Shown piece after piece: positions 1-6,032 of a stretch of 12,344 nt of DNA (position 1 is its first letter; every line of letters begins with the position of its first letter). The position numbers and the translations under genes are program-made. The stretch covers positions 1 through 12,344 of the forward strand of contig JAUWPK010000049.1 in NCBI GenBank assembly GCA_030611625.1, given 5' to 3'. The stretch comes from Promethearchaeum sp. (GTDB taxonomy: Archaea; Asgardarchaeota; Lokiarchaeia; Sigyniarchaeales; Promethearchaeaceae). Below the pieces are notes generated by a model. That model made no database searches, had not been told where the DNA came from, and worked only from the letters and a program-made list of their open reading frames with translations.

Positions 1-111
1 ATCTTATGAAATTGAAAGTTTTGACAAGTTATCAAGTTTTTCTATTTTCCCAAGAGAATTTAGGTTGAATTTATTCGGATTTTGTCGACCTAGATGAACT
101 TGTCAGATCAT

Positions 112-143
112 GAAAAAAATGATAAATATCTTAGAAAAAAAAA
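112..143 (-). terminator. T-rich terminator after the 899-aa surface protein gene
   Basis: Read on the minus strand, a run of nine T follows the TAA stop codon directly, and a run of seven T lies about 15 bases further on. Archaeal RNA polymerase terminates on such T-tracts without a hairpin, so this is the likely 3' end of the transcript. No stem-loop is visible. Confidence 0.5.
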
Positions 144-2843
144 TTATATTTTTCGAGAATTTCGCCGTTTTCGTATTGAAACAATTATTATGCTTGCCGT
201 ACAACTAATAACTAGACCAAATGTTAAAATATTAAATCCAGGAATCTTTATACCTTCACCAAACACTTCAACACTTTCACAATTAGAGATTGCACTATAA
301 ATATCTCCGTTATCAGCCACCACTACATAATAATACGTTCCGCTTTCAGTAATATTGTCGATATAATCAAACGTATCATACCAACTTTGATTATATTGAT
401 CAAACACTGAATCTATTGGAGTTAATCCATCAATTGAGGTTATTGGAGAAGTTTCTCGATAAATATGGTAATTTGTAGAACCTTCAACTTTTTCCCATTC
501 AATACTAATTATTCCAGTATATGAAGGATTTGGAGAAATTTCAAAGAGAATTGGTGCGAGTTCCTCAAAAGGATTAACAGACGAAGATACAACGATTACA
601 CCACGACATTCTGAAATCTGAGAATTAGCAAATCCATTATTTGCTACAATTACATAATAAAAATTACCAGTTTCCTCAATAATATCTTCATATTCCCCCC
701 AATAAGAACCACTATCTGGAATAGTCGCTATTGGAGTAAGCCCATCGACAGCAGTTATAACAGTAGTTTCCCGAAATATATAATATTCTACAGCAGTTGG
801 AACAGGACTCCATTCTAGTGCAATTATCCCATCTGAAGATATTTGTGGATAAATCGAATATAGATAAGGTATTCGCTCATAAAATGGTATTATTGAAACT
901 TCAATACTTTTACATGAAGATGGGGTGCTGTTAGTCGAACCATTGTTTGCAACTATGACGTAATAATATGTCCCATTATTATAAACTTGATCTTCAAAAT
1001 TTGGATAATTTACTGTTACAATGGGGTCCAATCCTCCAATATCTGATATAGGGACAGTATCTCGATAAACATAATATTCTAATGCATTTTTAATATCTGT
1101 CCAATACACCCTTATATGCCCAGTTTGTTCCCAATCTGCACTCAGAGTAGTGATATATGGTTCTTCTTCATAGAATGGTATAATTGAACAAGTAACACTT
1201 TCACAATTTGAGATTGAACCATTAACTGTCCCATTATTTGCAACAATTACGTAGTAATATGTCCCATTTTCATTTATTTGATCATAAAATCCTGAATAAC
1301 TTGAGCTTGCTATTGGTGTTAATCCATCCAATGTAATAATTGAAGAAGTCTCTCGGAAAACATAATAGAAAGAAGCTTCATAAATGGTATTCCAATCTAA
1401 ATAAATATTTCCATCTTCGTCATTTGATGGCACTATTGGTTCCAATTCGGGAACTATTTCATTAAAAGGATAGATAATTATTGTTTCGTTTACACAATTA
1501 GAAATGGATGAATTGTGAGTTCCATTATTTGCTATAACTACATAATAAAAAGTCCCATTTTCTGTAATAAAATCATTATACCTCGACAAACTTGTTGTTG
1601 CAATAGGAATTAATCCATCTATTGTTATTATTTGCGAAGTTTCACGAAAAACATAATAAATTCCTGCGTTTTGTATATAGCCCCAATCTAAATTCATTGA
1701 TTGCCCGTGCGGTTCAAGATAGAGAGTAATTGAAATCTCCTCAAAAGATCTTACTGTAACGTTTGCACAATTAGAAATGGAAGAATTATGGGTGCCGTTA
1801 TATCCCATAACAACGTAATAATAAGTTTTATATTCTTCAATAATATCCAAATACCATGGAGATTCTGCTATTGCATACGGTGTTAGTCCATCGACTGTTG
1901 TAATAGTAGAAGTTTCACGGAAAACATAATAAAATTCAGCATCTTCTAGATAACTCCAATAAATATTTATTTCATTTTCCCCATATTGATATAAATTAAG
2001 TGAAATTGGCATATCTTCAAAAGGCAGTCCAGATATCTGAAATGCAATCATATAGATAGTAGGGGTATCTGATGATACATATATGTAATAATATCCTGTA
2101 GTATTAATAACATTTTCATCATAAGAGGCTACCTCATAAATAATCTCATCGTAATCATAATATACAACAGATCCATTCAAAATGGTGGTTCCATCCGTTC
2201 CAATTAAATTTAATTCAAAAGAACCAGTTTTATAATAATAAAAAACTATGTCAATACTCCATCCTTCTTCTAAATATATTTTATACCAGTCATTATCGAA
2301 ACAATATAATAAATTTTCTTCAAAATTTTCACTTATATCTACTGCATCTTCGATAAAATCATTCTCTTCATAAATATCATCAAAATCACCAGTTATTATT
2401 TCAAAATAATAAGCAAATGGATCTTCTAATGGGAGAAGCGAAAAATAGTAAAGTGCTGTTTCAGTAATATTTGGAACTGCAATCATCCATAAGGTTCCAT
2501 TACCACTGGTAACAGCGTTTGTAACAAGGGTAACACCATCATTTTCATAAAAATTGATTTCCATATCTGCAAGAACACTATCAGTTTGAATCATTATTGT
2601 TATATTTTCGCCAGCGTTTAATGAAATAACAAACCAATCAATATCTTGTAAAATAAAACTACTATAATAGCTAATATTTTGTAAGGGAGTGGCTTGATCA
2701 TATGAATCGTTAGATTCAAAATCATCATCCGCCGCTTCCGGCAAGGAATTAGATAAATCTGTAAAATTCTGTTGGTTATAACCATTAATAAAGCTTTGGC
2801 ATAATAAGCATGCCATAAAAATGAATATAATTTTTTTTTTCAT
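144..2843 (-). CDS. Secreted, C-terminally anchored surface protein with two PPC-like domains and six Fn3-like repeats
   Basis: This 899-aa protein probably sits on the outer cell surface; its ligand is unknown. Residues 1-22 form a signal peptide (basic start, then a hydrophobic core). Residues 38-150 and 157-270 look like two PPC (bacterial pre-peptidase C-terminal) beta domains, with E-x-ND and D-x-DW signatures near residues 43-46, 67-70, 159-162 and 183-186. Six Fn3-like repeats of 90-105 residues follow (280-369, 370-464, 465-561, 562-658, 659-763, 764-860). Each has a central aromatic W, a FRETS-like strand, DGLTPIA, ENGTYYYVVVANNG and a closing S-x-C. N-x-S/T sequons are dense, which suggests heavy N-glycosylation. 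The tail has PGF at 868-870, a membrane segment at about 872-890 and a KRR-rich end, like archaeal sorting/anchor tails. It is a paralogue of the 800-aa protein encoded directly upstream. No catalytic motif is seen; an adhesin or cell-coat role is inference. The start is supported by the signal peptide and by a TATA box 39 bp upstream. Confidence 0.85.
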   Translation of the reverse strand: MKKKIIFIFMACLLCQSFINGYNQQNFTDLSNSLPEAADDDFESNDSYDQATPLQNISYYSSFILQDIDWFVISLNAGENITIMIQTDSVLADMEINFYENDGVTLVTNAVTSGNGTLWMIAVPNITETALYYFSLLPLEDPFAYYFEIITGDFDDIYEENDFIEDAVDISENFEENLLYCFDNDWYKIYLEEGWSIDIVFYYYKTGSFELNLIGTDGTTILNGSVVYYDYDEIIYEVASYDENVINTTGYYYIYVSSDTPTIYMIAFQISGLPFEDMPISLNLYQYGENEINIYWSYLEDAEFYYVFRETSTITTVDGLTPYAIAESPWYLDIIEEYKTYYYVVMGYNGTHNSSISNCANVTVRSFEEISITLYLEPHGQSMNLDWGYIQNAGIYYVFRETSQIITIDGLIPIATTSLSRYNDFITENGTFYYVVIANNGTHNSSISNCVNETIIIYPFNEIVPELEPIVPSNDEDGNIYLDWNTIYEASFYYVFRETSSIITLDGLTPIASSSYSGFYDQINENGTYYYVIVANNGTVNGSISNCESVTCSIIPFYEEEPYITTLSADWEQTGHIRVYWTDIKNALEYYVYRDTVPISDIGGLDPIVTVNYPNFEDQVYNNGTYYYVIVANNGSTNSTPSSCKSIEVSIIPFYERIPYLYSIYPQISSDGIIALEWSPVPTAVEYYIFRETTVITAVDGLTPIATIPDSGSYWGEYEDIIEETGNFYYVIVANNGFANSQISECRGVIVVSSSVNPFEELAPILFEISPNPSYTGIISIEWEKVEGSTNYHIYRETSPITSIDGLTPIDSVFDQYNQSWYDTFDYIDNITESGTYYYVVVADNGDIYSAISNCESVEVFGEGIKIPGFNILTFGLVISCTASIIIVSIRKRRNSRKI
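264..2006 (-). repeat. Six tandem Fn3-like repeats in the 899-aa protein
   Basis: Six protein repeats of 90-105 residues span residues 280-860. The core is YYVFRETSxIT, then DGLTPIA, then ENGTYYYVVVANNG, then SISNC. The fifth repeat (positions 555-869, residues 659-763) has no counterpart in the neighbouring paralogue. The linkers between repeats carry a P-F-x-E motif before the next P-x-L/I start. The DNA copies have diverged, so this is an old protein-level repeat and not a fresh microsatellite. Confidence 0.85.
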
Positions 2844-2877
2844 AATTTTTCATCAGTATTTTACATAAAGACAAAGG

Positions 2878-2886
2878 TATAAAAAA
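2878..2886 (-). promoter_or_regulatory. TATA box of the 899-aa surface protein gene
   Basis: On the minus strand this reads TTTTTTATA, centred about 39 bp before the ATG. With the usual archaeal TATA-to-start distance of about 26 bp, transcription would begin about 13 bases before the ATG, giving a very short leader. The paralogous gene has a TATA-like box at the corresponding place within an alignable upstream region. A conserved TGATGAAAAA lies just before both start codons; it is a weak Shine-Dalgarno at best. Confidence 0.55.
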
Positions 2887-3032
2887 CTTACTAAAATGAG
2901 GGAATTACAATAATACCTAAAAAAATATAGTGTTCTCTAAAATTTTAAATCAGAGATTTATAGAAATTCTTGCTAAGAGGATATTTGCAATGGATCTTTT
3001 GGACTTGATTAATTCGTTTTGAAGCATGAGGT

Positions 3033-3050
3033 AAAAAATAAGAGAAAAAA
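3033..3050 (-). terminator. T-rich terminator after the 800-aa surface protein gene
   Basis: Read on the minus strand this is two T6 tracts separated by CTCTTA, starting 44 bases past the stop codon of the 800-aa gene. It is a plausible archaeal U-tract terminator that separates this transcript from the promoter of the downstream 899-aa gene. The 251-bp gap between the two genes holds this terminator, the TATA box of the downstream gene and no credible ORF. Confidence 0.4.
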
Positions 3051-3094
3051 GATTGCCACGTTTTTATTTAAGAGTTGATCACATCGATGGTAAT

Positions 3095-5497
3095 TCAAGA
3101 ATTACGCCGTTTTCGTATTGAAACAATTATAATGCTTGCCGTACCACTAATAACAAGGCCAAATGTTAAAATATTAAATCCAGAAATCTTTATTTTTTCT
3201 CTCTCTGGAATCACTTCAACACTTTCACAATTTGAGATCGAACTATAAATTTCTCCATTATAAGCCACAACTACATAATAATATGTTCCATTTTCAGTAA
3301 TATTATCGGTATAATACTGAGTTTCATGCCAAGTTTGATTATATTGATCGAAAGAAGAAAATTTCGGAGTTAATCCATCAATTGAAGTAATTGGAGAAGT
3401 TTCTCTATAAATATAATAATTTGTAGAATCTTCAACTTTTTCCCATTCGATAGTAATTATCCCTGTGTATGAAGGATTTGGATTAATTTCATATAGAATG
3501 GGTGCATACTCGCTAAATGGGTTGAAGGAAGTAAAAGAAATTTCAATACTTTTACATGAAGAAGGTTTACTATTGATTGAACCATTATTTGCAACAATAA
3601 TGTAATAATAAGTACCATTTGTGAGAATAAAATCTTGATAAGAACTATGATCTACGGTTGCAATAGGCTCTAATCCATCAATATTTGATATTGGGGATGT
3701 ATCACGATAAATATAATATTCAATAGCATTCAAAATTGGAGTCCATCCAATATCAACATATCTATAACTATGTGGGTAAGATAATTCCAAGTGATAAATA
3801 TATGGTTCTTGCTCATAGAAAGGTAGAATTAAACAATTTACACTTTCACAATTGGAAATTGAACAATTAACTGATCCATTATTTGCAACAATTGCATAGT
3901 AATATGTCCCATTTTCACTTATTTGATCATAATAGCTTGAAGAAGTTTCTTCTGCAATTGGTGTTAATCCATCTGTTGAAGTTATTGGAGATGTTTCTCT
4001 GAAGATATAATACATTGAAGCATTAATTACTTCATCCCAAAAGATTATTATTTTTCCATCCTCATCAACAGGTGGAACTATTGGTTTCAATTCTGGAACG
4101 ATTTCATTAAATGGATAGAGCATTATTTCAATACTTTCACAATTGGAAATTGATGAATTATAAGTGCCGTTATTTGCAATTACTACATAATAATAGGTAC
4201 CATTTTCCATGATAAAATCATTATACATAGAATCATCTGTTATATCGTAAGGTGTTAATCCATTAACTGATGTAATTGGCGAATTTTCTCGGAATATATA
4301 ATAAAATTCCCCAGATTGTATATCATACCAATCCAAATCAATTAATTGCCCATTTGAATGAAGGTTCAGGGAAATTGGAATCTCTTCATAGGATTTTATT
4401 GTCACATTGACACAATTAGAAATTGAAGTATTATAAGAACCATTATTTGCTACAACAACATAATAATATGTCCCATTCTCCTCAATATGATCCCAAAATA
4501 ATGGAAAATGATTAGTTGCAATTGGTGTTAACCCATTAACTGTAGTAATTGGTGATGTTTCTCGAAAAATGTGGAACAGTTCCGCTTTTTCAATAAAATC
4601 CCAGCATAATCTTATTTCATAATTCGTATATTGATTTAAACTAATAGAAATGAGATAATTTTCAAAAGTTACGTTTCTATTTAGATCATAGGAAAAAGAA
4701 TAGATTGTAGGTGAATCCGATAATATATGAAAATAATAGTAACCAGTATCATCAATCACGCTTTCGTTAAAATTGACCGAAACGTAAATTAGCTCTTCAT
4801 ATTCATCAAAATTTGTCTGGATTCCGTTTAATATGGATACTCCATTGGTTCCTAAGAAATTAAATTCATAAGATTCTGTTTTATAAAAAATATATGATAT
4901 ATTGATGTTAGATCCTTCTTCCAAATAAATTTTAAACCAATCATCATCAAGACAATATAAACTAACATAAGAAATCTCAAAACTACTGTTAATAGTTATA
5001 GAATCTGCAATAACATCATTATCTTCATATTTATCATCAAAATCATCACTTAAATAAAGAGAATAGGAAAAATGTTCACCTAATGGAAAAAGTGAAAAGT
5101 AGTAATCAGCAGTCATAGAAATGTTCGAAATAGCAATCATCCATAAATTTCCTTGACCTCCGATAATTATATCTTGAACAGGAGTAATTCCATCACTTTC
5201 ATAAAAATTGATTTCCATATCAGCAAATTCACAATCAGTCTGGATAATTATTGTTAAATTATCGCTAGCATTTAATGAAAGAACAAACCAATCAATATCT
5301 TGTAGGATTAAAATATCAGACCAAGTAAGATCTTTCAAGAGAGTTGCTTGATCATATGAATCATTAGATTCATAGTCATCATCTGCAGTTTTCGGTATGG
5401 AATTATAATAATCAGCATAATTCTGCTTATTAAAACCGATAATAAAGCTTTGGCATAATAGACATGCAATCAAAATGAATAAGATTCTTTTTTTCAT
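3095..5497 (-). CDS. Secreted, C-terminally anchored surface protein with two PPC-like domains and five Fn3-like repeats
   Basis: This 800-aa paralogue of the following 899-aa protein has the same layout. A signal peptide (residues 1-22) is followed by two PPC-like beta domains (about 38-150 and 154-272; D-x-DW at 67-70 and again near 184-187). Five Fn3-like repeats come next (285-372, 373-467, 468-564, 565-665, 666-762), then a short linker, a membrane helix (about 776-794) and a basic RKRRNS end. Every repeat closes with a conserved S-x-C and carries NGT/NGS sequons, so a glycosylated extracellular protein is likely. It lacks the fifth repeat of its neighbour. The residue matching the Pro of PGF in the neighbour is Ser here (SGF, 772-774), which may matter if that Pro is part of a sorting signal. 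Function is unknown; a cell-coat or adhesion role is inferred. It has its own TATA box, so it is probably transcribed separately. Confidence 0.85.
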   Translation of the reverse strand: MKKRILFILIACLLCQSFIIGFNKQNYADYYNSIPKTADDDYESNDSYDQATLLKDLTWSDILILQDIDWFVLSLNASDNLTIIIQTDCEFADMEINFYESDGITPVQDIIIGGQGNLWMIAISNISMTADYYFSLFPLGEHFSYSLYLSDDFDDKYEDNDVIADSITINSSFEISYVSLYCLDDDWFKIYLEEGSNINISYIFYKTESYEFNFLGTNGVSILNGIQTNFDEYEELIYVSVNFNESVIDDTGYYYFHILSDSPTIYSFSYDLNRNVTFENYLISISLNQYTNYEIRLCWDFIEKAELFHIFRETSPITTVNGLTPIATNHFPLFWDHIEENGTYYYVVVANNGSYNTSISNCVNVTIKSYEEIPISLNLHSNGQLIDLDWYDIQSGEFYYIFRENSPITSVNGLTPYDITDDSMYNDFIMENGTYYYVVIANNGTYNSSISNCESIEIMLYPFNEIVPELKPIVPPVDEDGKIIIFWDEVINASMYYIFRETSPITSTDGLTPIAEETSSSYYDQISENGTYYYAIVANNGSVNCSISNCESVNCLILPFYEQEPYIYHLELSYPHSYRYVDIGWTPILNAIEYYIYRDTSPISNIDGLEPIATVDHSSYQDFILTNGTYYYIIVANNGSINSKPSSCKSIEISFTSFNPFSEYAPILYEINPNPSYTGIITIEWEKVEDSTNYYIYRETSPITSIDGLTPKFSSFDQYNQTWHETQYYTDNITENGTYYYVVVAYNGEIYSSISNCESVEVIPEREKIKISGFNILTFGLVISGTASIIIVSIRKRRNS
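3212..4645 (-). repeat. Five tandem Fn3-like repeats in the 800-aa protein
   Basis: The repeats match repeats 1, 2, 3, 4 and 6 of the neighbouring protein in order. The fourth repeat begins like the neighbour's fourth (RDTSPIS, PSSCKSIE) but its linker ends like the neighbour's fifth (S-x-NPF-x-E-x-A). The gain or loss of one repeat therefore happened in the linker just after the closing Cys strand. Confidence 0.85.
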
Positions 5498-5529
5498 ATT
5501 TTTTCATCAATATTTTAAATAGTGACAAA

Positions 5530-5540
5530 AATATATAATA
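5530..5540 (-). promoter_or_regulatory. TATA box of the 800-aa surface protein gene
   Basis: On the minus strand this reads TATTATATATT, centred about 38 bp before the ATG. It is in the same position as the TATA box of the paralogue, and the following sequence is conserved between the two. It implies a leader of roughly a dozen bases. Confidence 0.55.
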
Positions 5541-5789
5541 TTTACTAAAATTGAGGGCAACATCAAAACAAAAAAATTTCGTAATCTCCATTGTTAAAAA
5601 GCATCAATTTTGATAAAAATTCTTTAAATAGGACATTTGTGAAAAATATTGTAATTTAAGGCTTTTTTTACATTTTAAAAGTTATATCAATTTAAACTAC
5701 AGATCTTTTAGACTTGTTTATTTCATTTTAAGAATGATGTAAAAATTGAAATATCAAAGATGCTATTATGAGTTTAGGAGTTAATTCCT

Positions 5790-5882
5790 ATGCTTACAGT
5801 CAATCATCTTAGAATTTCAAATTCGTTAATTTTTTCGTTATTGTGTCTAGTTGTAGTAAGCGTAGTTGTAGTAGTATTATAG
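5790..5882 (+). CDS. Possible 30-aa hydrophobic small protein (doubtful)
   Basis: ATG to TAG gives a 30-residue peptide: a short polar start (MLTVNHLRIS) and then about 18 hydrophobic residues rich in Val and Leu, enough for one membrane span. AGGAG lies at 5776-5780, a fair Shine-Dalgarno nine bases before the ATG. Against it, the Val-rich end comes from a simple GTA/GTT repeat, no homologue is recognised, and chance ORFs of this length are common. It sits in the part of the spacer that is extra in copy B of the duplication. Function unknown. Confidence 0.18.
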   Translation: MLTVNHLRISNSLIFSLLCLVVVSVVVVVL

Positions 5883-5892
5883 AAAATCGATT

Positions 5893-5935
5893 AACTCTTA
5901 GAAAAAGTTCTGTTTTTATCTTTTACTTAAGAGTT
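5893..5935. repeat. Inverted repeat AACTCTTA ... TAAGAGTT upstream of valS
   Basis: Two perfect 8-bp arms (5893-5900 and 5928-5935) are separated by 27 bases. The right arm also occurs in the other copy of the duplication (3069-3076), and a near match, TAGGAGTT, occurs at 5775-5782. It could be an operator or simply a remnant of the duplication boundary; the sequence does not decide. Confidence 0.35.
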
Positions 5936-6022
5936 GTTACAGAAGATGATATTCGAAAGAATGAAAAATAAAATAAAGAATAATAAAAATTCAAAAAAAA
6001 TATGAAGGAAAAAAAACTGAAT

Positions 6023-6027
6023 GTGAT
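6023..6027 (+). promoter_or_regulatory. Shine-Dalgarno of valS
   Basis: GTGAT lies five bases before the ATG and pairs with the ATCAC part of the anti-Shine-Dalgarno tail of 16S rRNA. It supports the chosen start, which also gives the N-terminal length expected for the family. Confidence 0.45.
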
Positions 6028-6032
6028 AATTT

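Larger units (their letters stand above)
144..5935 (-). repeat. Tandem gene duplication including promoter and flanking DNA
   Basis: Copy A is about 144-3076 and copy B about 3095-5935. Beyond the coding regions, the DNA upstream of each start codon aligns: the ATTTTTCATC segment next to the start, the TATA region followed by TACTAAAAT and GAGGG, and a GGATCTTTTGGACTTG-like stretch (2992 onward in A; a similar stretch near 5701 in B). Both copies also carry TTAAGAGTTG near the outer end (3069-3076 and 5928-5935). Copy B has about 150 bp extra between its GGACTTG-like block and that motif. The exact boundaries are judged by eye. Confidence 0.7.
5498..6032. other. 535-bp divergent spacer between the surface protein gene and valS
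   Basis: This is a long AT-rich spacer. It holds the TATA box of the 800-aa gene (5530-5540), a block shared with the other paralogue's upstream region (to about 5750), a doubtful small ORF (5790-5882), an inverted repeat AACTCTTA/TAAGAGTT (5893-5900 and 5928-5935, 27-base loop), and an A-rich leader before valS. I find no convincing TATA box for valS, because the A-rich stretch from 5945 to 6020 offers several weak candidates. No T-box, riboswitch or tRNA-like fold is evident. Confidence 0.6.

Noticed and set aside
2..97. Open frame entering from the left edge on the plus strand, ending in TGA after 31 codons
   Set aside because: Too short and without a recognisable family pattern; it may be the tail of a gene outside the window, but the sequence here cannot support it.
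94..300. 68-codon plus-strand ORF at the left end
   Set aside because: Most of it is antisense to the conserved anchor and last repeat of the 899-aa protein, it has no recognisable motif, and the opposite strand is clearly coding.
2779..2843. Lipoprotein signal in the surface proteins (Cys at residues 12 and 15)
   Set aside because: The residues around these Cys lie inside the hydrophobic core and do not make a convincing lipobox followed by a mature N-terminus.
264..4645. CRISPR-like array from the regularly spaced similar blocks
   Set aside because: The period is about 290 bp, the copies are diverged and lie in frame in open coding sequence; they are protein domain repeats.
5498..6032. 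Riboswitch or T-box in the long leader region before valS
   Set aside because: No conserved T-box element or stacked stems are visible, and T-box control is not expected in an archaeon; the region is explained by promoter DNA and duplication remnants.
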